Positions 44,735-54,068 of a stretch of 64,000 nt of DNA are shown here, one piece after another; positions within the stretch are counted from its first letter, which is position 1; each line of letters opens with the position of its first letter. The notes beneath the pieces are model-generated. The model saw only the letters and a list, made by a program, of their open reading frames with translations, was not told the DNA's origin and did not search any database. The DNA lies in the NCBI RefSeq assembly GCF_009496005.1, contig NZ_WIBF01000003.1:248001-312000 (forward strand). The letters are read 5' to 3'. A program made the translations under genes and the position numbers. The DNA comes from Tritonibacter litoralis. Lineage in GTDB: Bacteria > Pseudomonadota > Alphaproteobacteria > Rhodobacterales > Rhodobacteraceae.

Positions 44735-45336
44735 TGGCTAAATCTGTTAAATCAAAAGCGAAATCAGGCGCGCTATTTGCCTTGGCGTTCCTGTTGGTTG
44801 GCTCTGCCGTGATGCGAATTGGTCTGGAAGCGGGACCCGCCATCGCGCGCGAAGTCGCAGGATTGGGCAAAGATGGCCCCGAAAAAGAGATGCATGGAGA
44901 GATGGCAAAATCGTCCATCCCTTCCTCTGCTGAAATGGAAGCCATGCTCAAAGCGTTCAAGCAGCGCGAAGACATGTTGGCCAAACGCGAGGCAGAGATC
45001 CAGGATCGCATGAAAGCGCTTGAGATCGCGGACAAAGCGATCGAACAAAAGCTGGCTGCCTTGGAAAAGGCCGAGGAAGACCTGCGCGAAACCGTGGCCT
45101 TGGCGGATGGCGCCACCGAAGAAGACGTGAATCGGCTGACCTCTGTATATGAACAGATGAAGCCGAAAGAATCGGCTGCCCTGTTCGAGGAAATGGATCC
45201 CACTTTTGCCGCAGGTTTCTTGGCACGCATGCGCCCCGAAGCCGCCGCAGGCATCATGGCGGGTCTCAGCCCCGAAGCCGCTTATACCATCAGCGTTGTG
45301 CTTGCTGGTCGTAACGGTTCCGTGCCCAAGGAATAA
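44731..45336 (+). CDS. motE: MotE-like protein with MgtE-N-type C-terminal domain
   Basis: A 201-residue protein with an N-terminal signal-anchor helix (about 13-32), a charged coiled coil (about 65-120) and a C-terminal helical domain with YEQMKPKESAALFEEMDP and ILARM-like repeats of the MgtE intracellular N family. This is the build of MotE, which in Sinorhizobium is a periplasmic chaperone for MotC. It overlaps the previous gene by 4 bp. A perfect hairpin covers its stop codon. Confidence 0.75.
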   Translation: MMAKSVKSKAKSGALFALAFLLVGSAVMRIGLEAGPAIAREVAGLGKDGPEKEMHGEMAKSSIPSSAEMEAMLKAFKQREDMLAKREAEIQDRMKALEIADKAIEQKLAALEKAEEDLRETVALADGATEEDVNRLTSVYEQMKPKESAALFEEMDPTFAAGFLARMRPEAAAGIMAGLSPEAAYTISVVLAGRNGSVPKE

Positions 45337-45345
45337 CTTGGGCAC
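45322..45345 (+). promoter_or_regulatory. Stem-loop over the motE stop codon
   Basis: GTGCCCAAG and CTTGGGCAC form a perfect nine-pair stem; the six-base loop contains the TAA stop. No T-tract follows, so it is not a standard terminator. It could tune read-through or mRNA stability before motA. Confidence 0.45.
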
Positions 45346-45414
45346 TGCCGCTTAGCCTTTATTAAGGCGACTCGGGCTACTCTCATTACAGAAACGAACT
45401 TTTGGAGTGAACCT

Positions 45415-46284
45415 ATGATCGGCATTGTAGGTATTGCCACCATTTTTGTGATGGTGTTCGGGGGATACCTCGCAGCGGGCGGTAAGATGGGAATCATCAT
45501 CAAATCGCTGCCGTTTGAAATGATGATGATCGGCGGTGCGGCCGTCGGTGCGTTTCTTATCAGCAATGATATGGGCGGTGTGAAACACACAATCAAAGAC
45601 ATTGGTAAAGTTTTCAAAGGGCCCAAGTGGAAGCCCGATGACTATCGCGACTTGTTGTGCCTGTTGTTTGCGCTGATCCGCATTCAAAAAGCCAATCCGG
45701 TTGAGGTGGAACAGCATATCGAAGATCCGGAAAACTCAGCGATCTTCAACAAGTATCCCAAAATCCTGGGAGACAAAGAGGCTGTGAACCTGATCTCTGA
45801 TACCATGCGGTCGGCGTCCATGAACTATGACGACCCACATCAGGTGGAAGAGGTTCTGGAAAAGCGGATCGAAGCCAATATGCATCATGCGCTGCATTCC
45901 AGCCATGCCCTGCAGGCTATTGCCGACGGTCTTCCGGCTTTGGGAATTGTTGCGGCGGTTTTGGGTGTTATCAAAACCATGGCCTCGATTGACCAGCCGC
46001 CAGAAGTTCTTGGTACGTTGATTGGTGGTGCTCTTGTTGGGACGTTCCTTGGGGTGTTCTTGGCCTATGGTTTCTTTGGTCCTTTTGCGGGCAAGGTAAA
46101 ATCGGTTGTCGAAGAAGATGGCCATTTCTACCAGCTGATCCGCGAAGTTCTGGTGGCAAACCTGCACAACCACGCAGCCGCCATCTGTATCGAAGTTGGG
46201 CGTCAGAACACGCCTTCTCATTTCCGGCCTGGGTTCTCTGAGCTGGAAGAAGCATTGAAATCGGTGAAACAGGACGCAGCATGA
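45415..46284 (+). CDS. motA: Flagellar stator protein MotA
   Basis: Proton-channel stator component of 289 residues with four expected helices: two near the N terminus (MIGIVGIATIFVMVFGGYLA, then FEMMMIGGAAVGAFLI) and two near 190-250 (DGLPALGIVAAVLGVIKTM, LGTLIGGALVGTFLGVFLAY). The conserved PALGIVAAVLGV includes the channel-lining Pro. The cytoplasmic loop is charged. The usual partner motB is not next to it; an 814-residue periplasmic protein follows with a 4-bp overlap. Confidence 0.96.
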   Translation: MIGIVGIATIFVMVFGGYLAAGGKMGIIIKSLPFEMMMIGGAAVGAFLISNDMGGVKHTIKDIGKVFKGPKWKPDDYRDLLCLLFALIRIQKANPVEVEQHIEDPENSAIFNKYPKILGDKEAVNLISDTMRSASMNYDDPHQVEEVLEKRIEANMHHALHSSHALQAIADGLPALGIVAAVLGVIKTMASIDQPPEVLGTLIGGALVGTFLGVFLAYGFFGPFAGKVKSVVEEDGHFYQLIREVLVANLHNHAAAICIEVGRQNTPSHFRPGFSELEEALKSVKQDAA

Positions 46285-48725
46285 ATTGGCGCGCTCTTAC
46301 AATTGCTTTGTGCACTGTGGCGGCATCTGCCGCCCAGGCCGAAACAATTGTGGCCCGCTCTGGCGAGCATGACGGCTTTTCGCGCCTGGTCATGCGTCTG
46401 CCAGAAGGGGTCGACTGGTCGCTTACCCAGAACGGGCAAAGCGGCGTATTGAATATCAACTCGCCCGACGTGGTATATGATACCTCTGAGGTTTTTGGAC
46501 TCATTCCCCGTACGCGCCTGAAGTCGCTGTCGCAGGTGGGTCCAGGACAGCCGCTAAAGCTGGAAATGGCCTGTGACTGCCAATTGCGCTCGCATGTCAT
46601 GACCAACGGATATTTGGTCATTGATGTGCGTGACCGGCAAAAGCCAAGCTCGGAAATTGCCCAGCCAGCGCAATACCGGCCAGAGTCCTCGGTCTTGCCA
46701 CTCTTGCCTGCAGCGCCTCCGACGACCGGCTATCGTTTCTCTCTGAATGAGACCGACATTCAAACGTCGCGACTGGAAAAAACCCTGCAGTCTGCGCTGG
46801 CAACAGACGGCAATTTGGTCAAGGCAGCGGTCGAGACACCCGCCCCCGAACCTGAGCCGCAAGACGTCTCAACCGAGGTTAGTGAACCGCTGGAACTGCC
46901 TGTGCTGACCGAAGAGGTCGTGCCGACGGCAACCGCCACCGCAGAAGCCGCGTTCGAGAGCGGTTTACTGGCGGATGCGGATCTACTGGATATGGAGGAA
47001 GCAGCCCGAACGGCCACGGTGAACGAATCTGAACGCCGTCTGCTGCAGCAGATCGGCCGCGCCACAAACCAAGGGCTGCTGGACCTGCTGGTGACCGAGG
47101 TTCAAGACGGAAGTACAGGTGGGATCGTGGACCCGCTGGGGTCACAGGACCGGCCGCTTAACCCGCTGGACCATATCTCGGTGACCACTGCAATTGACCG
47201 GGAAACAGGTCTCTTTGCGCGCCAAACGGACGAAGAAGAAACCGATCAGCTTTGTTTTGCGGATGTAGAGATCGCCGTCCATAAATGGGGTACAGAGGAT
47301 CCTTTCTCTGTCCAGATCTCAAAACTGCGCAATGGTCTGGTAAAGGAATTTGACAAGTTCGACGAAGACAAAGTTGTCGAGCTTGCAAAAACATATCTGT
47401 TCTTTGGGTTCGGCGCTGAGGCCCGCGCAATGCTGGCTTTGCTGCCTGAAGGGCCGGGTCGACCAGATAACATTGACGTGTTAGAGGCCTTGGCCGATCT
47501 GCTGGATGGACAGCCGATGCCTGTGCACAACCCGTTTTCCGGTCAGCAAGTGTGTGCAGGGCACTCCGCCTTTTGGTCTGCCTTGGCCGAGGGGGAAATC
47601 AAAAACAACGCCAACACGGACGCAATTCAACAGGCTTACGCCCTGATGCCGGTTCATTTGCGGGTGCATTTGGGACCGCGGATTTCCACCCTCTTTTCAC
47701 AGCTTGGCGAAAAACATATGGCCGAAGCGGCACTGCGTTCCGTTGAACGCACCGGCGTCGAACATGTGCCAGAGATCAACCTGGCGGAAGCCGCATTGGC
47801 CGAACTTGAAGGCGATACGGAAACCGTCGTCGAGGAGCTTGAGGAAGAGGTTGCAGAGCGGTCAGCTAACACGCCGCAAGCGCTGATTGATTTGATCAAC
47901 CTGCACTATGAAGAGCGGCGCGCCCTGTCACCTGATGTGCCCGAGCTTGTTGGATCCTACGAGCTGGAAAACCGTGACACAGACCTTGGAACTGACTTGC
48001 GCAAAGCCGAAGTGACTTCGCTTGCTTTGGAAGGACGTTTTGATGAGGCGTTTCATGAATTGAATCGTGTGACGGAGCAGGACGGACCAGTTGCGCGCGC
48101 CGAGACACTCGAACCATTGTTGGTTTTGCTTACGGAGCGCGCCAGTGATGTGACATTTCTTCACTATGGGTTGACCTTCAGCAAACAAGCGACAACCGCA
48201 GAAGCCGCACCGGTAGTGGACCTGATGGCACGTCGGCTGTTGGATCTTGGGTTTGCAGAACATGCGCGATCGCTGATGCAAAAGGATGCGCTTGAAGCGC
48301 CCAGCCCCGAACGAAAGCTGATGATCGCGGAAGCTGCTGTTGCTTTGAACGAAGCGGACGTTGCGATTGCAGAGCTTGAAGGACTGCAAAGCTCGGAAGC
48401 AAACCGTCTGCGCGCCCGCGCCTATTGGCAGGATGGTGACTATAACAGCGCGAGCCAGGTTCTGTTAAAGGAAGAAGACACCGAAGAAGCTGCGCGCGGG
48501 TTCTGGTTGTCAGAAAACTACCAAGCCATCAGCGGTATTGATGGCGCCTCTGAGGCGCGCTTTGGAGCGGTTGCAAATGTGTCAACGGAAATTGACCGGG
48601 TTGCCCAAGATCCAGAAGGCATGCCGCCTTTGGCCGAGGCGCGTGCGCTGATGGAAACCAGTGCAGGGACTCGCACAAGGATCGAAGAGCTGCTGTCCCG
48701 TGTCGGAACAATCGACACGCAATAG
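46281..48725 (+). CDS. Large periplasmic protein of the motility operon (MotC-like by context)
   Basis: An 814-residue protein with a clear signal peptide (MNWRALTIALCTVAASAAQA). Residues about 22-110 are beta-rich with paired Cys (ACDCQL) and look like an AMIN-type domain (HDGFSRLVMRLPEGVDW). After an acidic Pro/Glu linker (about 180-230), residues about 320-800 are helical with TPR-like character (AEAALRSVERTGVEH, then AEAALAELEGDTETVVEELE). No exact family is recognised. It is coupled to motA by a 4-bp overlap and near a MotE-like gene, so it may do the job of MotC. The length is nearly twice that of rhizobial MotC. Confidence 0.8.
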   Translation: MNWRALTIALCTVAASAAQAETIVARSGEHDGFSRLVMRLPEGVDWSLTQNGQSGVLNINSPDVVYDTSEVFGLIPRTRLKSLSQVGPGQPLKLEMACDCQLRSHVMTNGYLVIDVRDRQKPSSEIAQPAQYRPESSVLPLLPAAPPTTGYRFSLNETDIQTSRLEKTLQSALATDGNLVKAAVETPAPEPEPQDVSTEVSEPLELPVLTEEVVPTATATAEAAFESGLLADADLLDMEEAARTATVNESERRLLQQIGRATNQGLLDLLVTEVQDGSTGGIVDPLGSQDRPLNPLDHISVTTAIDRETGLFARQTDEEETDQLCFADVEIAVHKWGTEDPFSVQISKLRNGLVKEFDKFDEDKVVELAKTYLFFGFGAEARAMLALLPEGPGRPDNIDVLEALADLLDGQPMPVHNPFSGQQVCAGHSAFWSALAEGEIKNNANTDAIQQAYALMPVHLRVHLGPRISTLFSQLGEKHMAEAALRSVERTGVEHVPEINLAEAALAELEGDTETVVEELEEEVAERSANTPQALIDLINLHYEERRALSPDVPELVGSYELENRDTDLGTDLRKAEVTSLALEGRFDEAFHELNRVTEQDGPVARAETLEPLLVLLTERASDVTFLHYGLTFSKQATTAEAAPVVDLMARRLLDLGFAEHARSLMQKDALEAPSPERKLMIAEAAVALNEADVAIAELEGLQSSEANRLRARAYWQDGDYNSASQVLLKEEDTEEAARGFWLSENYQAISGIDGASEARFGAVANVSTEIDRVAQDPEGMPPLAEARALMETSAGTRTRIEELLSRVGTIDTQ

Positions 48726-48860
48726 GGTCCTAAAATCTCTATCACAAACATGGGCGTAGCTGTCGTTAATCCGACCGCTGCGCCCTTTCATTGTAACGGT
48801 TTGTAAATGATCGCGGCCTATTTTCAGATTGAGGGTGAAACCTGAGTTGGACTGGGCAGA

Positions 48861-49610
48861 ATGCCGTTTTTAAAAACACTCTTTCGTAGAGGTAGACTGG
48901 GCTGCCATGCCGTGTGCATGGTGCTTGTGATGTATGGTTTTGCCGCGCCTGCATTGGCGCTTGGCGATCCGACTGTTGCCGGTGTATGCGATCTTGCCGC
49001 GCGGCAAGCCGCCCGTGACCAAGACATTCCGTTAAATGTTCTGCGTGCGATCACCCGCACGGAAACAGGCCGCGGTGGCAAAAGCGGCCTGCAGCCGTGG
49101 CCCTGGACCGTCAATATGGAAGGCGCGGGCAAGTGGTTTGAGACCGAGGCTGAAGCTAAGAGCTATGTTGCAGCTCATTTCAAGCGCGGCGCGCGCAGCT
49201 TTGATGTTGGATGCTTTCAGATAAACTACCGTTGGCATGGACATGCATTTGAATCGGTTGATCAGATGTTTGATCCGATCGTCAACGCGCAATACGCGGC
49301 GCGTTTCCTCCGGGAACTGTACGATGAGTTTGGCGATTGGTCCAAAGCGGCGGGTGCCTATCACTCTCGTACACCGACTTATGCTAATAAATACGCTGCG
49401 CGGTTTGAACGTGTGCGGGCCGGTCTTGGCCCGGATACAGCCGTTGGAACATTGCCAACCGCGCGTCGCCGGCGCGCGACATTCGGCGCGCCGCTTCCCC
49501 TGATTGCTGTTCATAACCCTGCGCCTTTGGTTGCCCAAGGCGCGGTCCAAATGGGGTCTTTGGTACCCCTCCAAGGTGCGGCCAACCGCGCTTTGATTCC
49601 CTTGAATTGA
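48861..49610 (+). CDS. sltF: Lytic transglycosylase, SltF-like flagellar muramidase
   Basis: A 249-residue secreted protein with a hydrophobic signal (about 15-34) ending APALALG and an SLT domain. The catalytic Glu is E68 in AITRTETGRGG, with WPWTVNMEG and GCFQINYRWHG following. The C-terminal 60 residues are Pro/Ala-rich. In R. sphaeroides SltF opens peptidoglycan for the rod because FlgJ lacks this domain; position just before flhA fits that. A weak TGTAAC-N5-GTAAA element lies 55 bp upstream. Confidence 0.9.
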   Translation: MPFLKTLFRRGRLGCHAVCMVLVMYGFAAPALALGDPTVAGVCDLAARQAARDQDIPLNVLRAITRTETGRGGKSGLQPWPWTVNMEGAGKWFETEAEAKSYVAAHFKRGARSFDVGCFQINYRWHGHAFESVDQMFDPIVNAQYAARFLRELYDEFGDWSKAAGAYHSRTPTYANKYAARFERVRAGLGPDTAVGTLPTARRRRATFGAPLPLIAVHNPAPLVAQGAVQMGSLVPLQGAANRALIPLN

Positions 49611-49622
49611 GAGAGCTGACCC

Positions 49623-51716
49623 GTGCCTAAACTAACCATACAACAGGTTTTCAGCCCAACCGTATTGCTGGCCATTGCGCTGATGGCAATCATTGTCATG
49701 ATGATCCTGCCAGTACCGGCCTGGGTCTTGGATGTAGGTCTTGCCACTTCCTTTGCATTGGCCATTTTGATCTTTACCATCACATTGTTCATTGAACGGC
49801 CATTGGATTTCTCTTCCTTCCCGACGATCCTTTTGGCCTCGCTGATGCTGCGCCTGTCGCTTAACGTCTCCTCGACCAAGCTGATCATTGGTCAGGGTCA
49901 TACCGGCACGGATGCCGCCGGCAACGTGATCCAGGGGTTTGCCCAGTTTGTGATGGGTGGCAGCGTGTTCTTGGGCCTTGTGATCTTTGGCGTGCTGTTG
50001 ATCGTGAACTTCATGGTCATCACCAAGGGTGCCGCGCGGATGGCCGAAGTGGGCGCACGTTTTGCGCTTGATGGGATGCCAGGCAAACAATTGGCCATCG
50101 ACGCAGACATGAGTGCCGGTGCAATTGACCACGAAACAGCAAAAGAACGCCGTGAGCTTGAGCAGAAGGAAACCACATTCTTTGGCTCGCTTGATGGTGC
50201 CTCTAAATTTGTGAAAGGCGACGCGGTTGCGGGTCTTTTGATCACGCTTCTCAACCTGATTGTCGGCTTGATCATGGGCACGCTTATCCACGGTATGAAC
50301 GTGGGCGACGCGTTTGAGACCTATGCGATTTTGACCGTGGGTGACGGTCTTGTCTCCCAGATCCCGTCGGTCATTATTTCTATCGCGGCGGCGCTTTTGT
50401 TGGCACGGGGCGGTGCGGCAGGCTCTACTGATACCGCGCTTATCACGCAATTCTCTGGCCATCCCGCCGCATTGGCAACCGTCGCCGTTTTGATGGCACT
50501 TTTTGCTTTGGTGCCGGGCTTGCCCTTTGTCCCCTTTATGCTTGGTGCGATGGCACTGGGCTATGCAGGCTACAGAATTTACACGAAAAATTTGGCGGAC
50601 GAAGAAGCCGCGGTTGATGAACAAATTGAGGAAAACGCGCAACCTTCCCAAGAACGCCCCCTTGGTGATGTTCTGGATCTGGATGATCTGCATTTGGAGT
50701 TCGCGCCGGATCTTGTGAGCATGGTGTTGGATGCGGGCACGGGCTTGGATGCCCGGATTGCAAATATGCGAACCCATGTGGCCACCTCCTTTGGTTTGAT
50801 TCTGCCGGAAATTCGTCTCAGCGATCAGGCCGAGCTTGAAAACGGCACCTATGTGATCAAGGTCCAAGGTGTAGAACAGGCGCGTGGCATCCTGCATCCC
50901 GACATGGTGCTTGCGTTGATGCCAGACCAGCACGAGGCCCTGCCGCCGGGCACTGATGTGACGGAACCTGTCTATGGCGCGCCTGCGCGTTGGGTGGCAG
51001 GTAAACACAGGGAACAGGCCAATATGATGGGGGCAACCGTAGTGGCCCCGGCGGAAATCCTGGCGACCCATTTGCTGGAAGTGATCAAGCTGAACTTCTC
51101 CCGTCTTTTGACCCTTAAATCCCTGCGTCGTCTGTTGACCGAAATGACCGAACTCACCGATGGGTTCCGTGCCGAGGCAAACCGCAAACTGCTGGATGAG
51201 CTGGTCCCTGACAAGGTTCCGATCGACTCGCTCCATTCCGTGTTGCGCCTGCTTTTGGAGGAGCGCGTCTCGATCCGGAACATGCCGCTGATCCTTGAAG
51301 CCATTGCAGAGGCGCGGGTTCACACGACCTTGCCTGAACCGATCTGTGAGCATGTGCGCCAACGGTTGGGCTTCCAGTTGGTCGCGGAAATGAAACGCGA
51401 CGATGGCACCATCCCGCTGATCCAGCTAGCGCCCGAGTGGGAGGATATCTTCTCAACCTACCAAGTGGATACCCAGGGTTCCGGCCTTGATATTGCGCTG
51501 CCGCCGGACCAGTTTAACCGCCTGGCCGAAGGGTTGAATGATCGTCTGGTCCAGGTCACAGAACAAGGGATCAATGCGGCTGTTGTAACCTCTACCCGAC
51601 GTCGCAGGTATTTGAAAACCATTCTGAAATCGCGTGGTGTCAGCAATCCTGTTCTGTCGTTTGAGGAAATCGGGCTAGAGGCGCAGCCTGCGCTTGTGGG
51701 TTTGGTTCCGGCATGA
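49623..51716 (+). CDS. flhA: Flagellar export gate protein FlhA
   Basis: The largest component of the flagellar type III export gate, 697 residues. Eight N-terminal helices include the FHIPEP-family region LPTILLASLMLRLSLN-like (FPTILLASLMLRLSLNVSST) and VITKGAARMAEVGARFALDG. The cytoplasmic substrate-docking half begins near residue 340. It begins with GTG 12 bp after sltF and overlaps fliR by 4 bp. Confidence 0.97.
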   Translation: MPKLTIQQVFSPTVLLAIALMAIIVMMILPVPAWVLDVGLATSFALAILIFTITLFIERPLDFSSFPTILLASLMLRLSLNVSSTKLIIGQGHTGTDAAGNVIQGFAQFVMGGSVFLGLVIFGVLLIVNFMVITKGAARMAEVGARFALDGMPGKQLAIDADMSAGAIDHETAKERRELEQKETTFFGSLDGASKFVKGDAVAGLLITLLNLIVGLIMGTLIHGMNVGDAFETYAILTVGDGLVSQIPSVIISIAAALLLARGGAAGSTDTALITQFSGHPAALATVAVLMALFALVPGLPFVPFMLGAMALGYAGYRIYTKNLADEEAAVDEQIEENAQPSQERPLGDVLDLDDLHLEFAPDLVSMVLDAGTGLDARIANMRTHVATSFGLILPEIRLSDQAELENGTYVIKVQGVEQARGILHPDMVLALMPDQHEALPPGTDVTEPVYGAPARWVAGKHREQANMMGATVVAPAEILATHLLEVIKLNFSRLLTLKSLRRLLTEMTELTDGFRAEANRKLLDELVPDKVPIDSLHSVLRLLLEERVSIRNMPLILEAIAEARVHTTLPEPICEHVRQRLGFQLVAEMKRDDGTIPLIQLAPEWEDIFSTYQVDTQGSGLDIALPPDQFNRLAEGLNDRLVQVTEQGINAAVVTSTRRRRYLKTILKSRGVSNPVLSFEEIGLEAQPALVGLVPA

Positions 51717-52492
51717 GTTTGGATTTCTTGCCAGTCGAACTTGTGGCGCTGCTTGGCGCTGGGTTCTGGCACGCGGCTATCGTGTTCCTAAGAACGGCGG
51801 CAATTGTGTCTACGCTTCCTGCGATTGGCGAAGTCTTTGTTCCCACGCCGGTAAAGCTGGCGATGGCCTTTGTGTTCACAATGATTGTTGCTCCGATGGT
51901 GCCCCTGCAGCCGCCGCCGGACACTATACTCAGCTATGTTGGGCTTGCTGTGAGTGAAGCTATGGTTGGTCTGGCTCTTGGGTTTGCGGTCCGCATTTTT
52001 GTTCTTACGCTGCAAACGGCGGGTGCAATTGGTGCGCAAGGCACATCACTTGCCCAGGCCTTTGGCGGTCTTGGCGCGGAACCGATGCCAGCAATCGGCA
52101 GCATTTTGGTTTTTGGCGGAACTGCGCTAGCGGTTATTATGGGGCTTCATATCAAAGTGATCGAATATATGGCGCAATCCTACCTGATGTTTCCGGTGGG
52201 TGAATTTCCACCTGCGTCCGAGTTGTCACGTTGGATTGTACAGCGAGTCTCTCAGAGCTTCTCGATGTCGTTTGCGCTTGCAGCGCCATTTGTGATCACT
52301 TCGGTAATTTACAATATCACGCTTGGCTTCATCAACAGAGCGATGCCGCAGCTGATGGTCGCCTTTGTTGGTGCGCCGGTGATCACCTTTGGTGGTATGT
52401 TTATCATGTTGGTCGCGAGCCCGATGATCTTGATGCATTGGGTCGAAGTGTTCTTTACTTTCTTCGCGAACCCCACCGGAGGTGCTCAATGA
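51713..52492 (+). CDS. fliR: Flagellar export gate protein FliR
   Basis: A 259-residue membrane protein, about six helices, with family features FLRTAAIVSTLPAIGEVFVP near the N terminus and GGLGAEPMPAIGSILVF in the middle. With FliP and FliQ it makes the export channel. It overlaps flhA and flhB by 4 bp each, so translation of the three is coupled. Confidence 0.96.
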   Translation: MSLDFLPVELVALLGAGFWHAAIVFLRTAAIVSTLPAIGEVFVPTPVKLAMAFVFTMIVAPMVPLQPPPDTILSYVGLAVSEAMVGLALGFAVRIFVLTLQTAGAIGAQGTSLAQAFGGLGAEPMPAIGSILVFGGTALAVIMGLHIKVIEYMAQSYLMFPVGEFPPASELSRWIVQRVSQSFSMSFALAAPFVITSVIYNITLGFINRAMPQLMVAFVGAPVITFGGMFIMLVASPMILMHWVEVFFTFFANPTGGAQ

Positions 52493-53574
52493 GCGATCAG
52501 GACGACGATTCCGATAAGTCATTTGAGCCTACACCCGAAAAACTAAAAAAGGCGCGGGAAAGTGGCGACGTAGCCAAATCCACAGACTTGTCAGTTGCCG
52601 CGGCTTACCTGGGTGTTGTTATTGCTTTTTATGCGGCTGGCCGCGGGCCGGTCGAAAAACTGGGTACAACACTTATGGCGTTTCTGGATCAGCCGGACCG
52701 CCTGGTAGAACTGTATTTTGAAGGGTCTGCCTCCCAACCGATGATCAATCTTGTTCAATCGGTGATTTTGTCAGTGCTGCCTTGGTTTGCCGTGCCTGCA
52801 GTATTGGTATTACTTTCAATTATTGCACAAAAAGCTTTCGTGGTGGCTCCAAGTAAATTGGAGCCGAAACTTTCAAACCTGTCACTCTTAAAAAATGCCA
52901 AAAATAAGTTTGGCCGCTCGGGACTGTTCGAATTCGCCAAAAGCTTTTTCAAACTCCTGATTTATTCAATTGGTTTGGGATTTTACCTGTCCTATCGGAT
53001 GCCTGACATGATCGCATCTGCGGCCACTGGTGCGTTTTCAGTACTGATGCTTCTGGGCAGCTTGGTACTAGAAATTCTGATTTTGGCCACGCTGATCGCA
53101 GTATCAATTGGGGTTGTGGACGCGGCATTTCAGCACGCTGAGTATCGCCGGAAAAACATGATGTCCCAGAAAGAGGTCAGGGACGAGCAGAAAAACGCGG
53201 AAGGCGACCCCCATTTCAAAGGGAAGCGCCGCCAGCGTGGACAGGAAATCGCACTCAGCCAGATGATCGGCGCGGTGCCCGATGCGGATGTGGTGATTGT
53301 GAACCCGACTCACTATGCCGTGGCTCTGAAGTGGACACGCGAACCAGGGTCGGCGCCGTCTTGTGTTGCCAAGGGCGTGGACGAGATTGCGGCTGCAATT
53401 CGTGAGAAGGCGCAGGAAAATGCGGTACCTATTCACAGCGACCCCCCCACTGCGCGCGCCCTTTTTGCAACCGTGGAAATTGGCGAAGAGATTTTGGAAG
53501 AACACTATGCTCCGGTTGCTGCGGCAATTCGATTTGCGGAAGCCATGCGTGAAAAGGCCAAAGGACGCATCTGA
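52489..53574 (+). CDS. flhB: Flagellar export switch protein FlhB
   Basis: A 361-residue protein that switches substrate specificity of export from hook to filament. The ATG at 52489 gives MSDQDDDSDKSFEPTPEKLK with the family start PTPEKLKKARESGDV. Four helices precede a cytoplasmic domain with the self-cleaving NPTH motif, N272-P273 (VIVNPTHYAVAL). The in-frame extension to 52231 lies inside fliR and is not used. Overlaps fliR by 4 bp and the next gene by 1 bp. Confidence 0.97.
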   Translation: MSDQDDDSDKSFEPTPEKLKKARESGDVAKSTDLSVAAAYLGVVIAFYAAGRGPVEKLGTTLMAFLDQPDRLVELYFEGSASQPMINLVQSVILSVLPWFAVPAVLVLLSIIAQKAFVVAPSKLEPKLSNLSLLKNAKNKFGRSGLFEFAKSFFKLLIYSIGLGFYLSYRMPDMIASAATGAFSVLMLLGSLVLEILILATLIAVSIGVVDAAFQHAEYRRKNMMSQKEVRDEQKNAEGDPHFKGKRRQRGQEIALSQMIGAVPDADVVIVNPTHYAVALKWTREPGSAPSCVAKGVDEIAAAIREKAQENAVPIHSDPPTARALFATVEIGEEILEEHYAPVAAAIRFAEAMREKAKGRI

Positions 53575-53987
53575 TGAAAGACAAAATGCTGCATCAAATG
53601 AAACGCGTAACAGAGGCGCAGTACATGCAGGAACACGCGCGGGTGAAACCGATCCTGGACGCTGAAGCCTCGGCACGAGCCAAGCTTGCGCAGCTGGATC
53701 AACAAGTGAAGGACGCCCGCGAGCAGTCTGACGGTGATGTGGCCAATGGCGATCTTGCGATGAGGTCTCTGGGCGCGGATCTGTTGTGGGAAGGTTGGCA
53801 CACCCGCATGCGGCGACAGCTGAACACAGAGCTGGCCCAGGCGACAGCGCAAAAACTGATGGCGATGGACCGCCTGCGAAAATCTTTTGGCCGAAAACAC
53901 GCGGTCGAAACCATGGCGGAAGATGCAGCAAAACAGAAAAAAGCCGACCAAGCCGCCCGTCTTTATGCGCAGCTTATGAACCAGTGA
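53574..53987 (+). CDS. FliJ-like helical protein of the flagellar operon
   Basis: A 137-residue, highly charged, cysteine-free protein predicted to be almost all helix (for example EARAKLAQLDQQ-like heptads; RMRRQLNTELAQATAQKLMA). Size, composition and place after flhB suggest a FliJ-type export chaperone or stalk, but no specific motif was found. Its ATG overlaps the flhB stop by one base. A bidirectional terminator follows. Confidence 0.65.
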   Translation: MKDKMLHQMKRVTEAQYMQEHARVKPILDAEASARAKLAQLDQQVKDAREQSDGDVANGDLAMRSLGADLLWEGWHTRMRRQLNTELAQATAQKLMAMDRLRKSFGRKHAVETMAEDAAKQKKADQAARLYAQLMNQ

Positions 53988-54013
53988 TTGCGCAGAGAGT
54001 TTTAACAACACGA

Positions 54014-54054
54014 AAAAACCGCTGACCTCCGTTCGGGATGTCAGCGGTTTATTT
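54014..54054. terminator. Bidirectional terminator between the fliJ-like and second fliL genes
   Basis: AAACCGCTGA at 54016-54025 and TCAGCGGTTT at 54041-54050 form a ten-pair stem with a 15-nt loop between convergent operons; A- and T-rich flanks are present on both sides. Confidence 0.85.
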
Positions 54055-54068
54055 GATTGTCCGGAACT

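Noticed and set aside
49632-51362. A 576-codon open frame on the minus strand
   Set aside because: Antisense to flhA; the product is His/Gln/Arg-rich with no domain. Shadow frame.
53104-53931. A 275-codon minus-strand frame over flhB and the fliJ-like gene
   Set aside because: Antisense to two genes with good context and, for flhB, clear motifs. Shadow frame.
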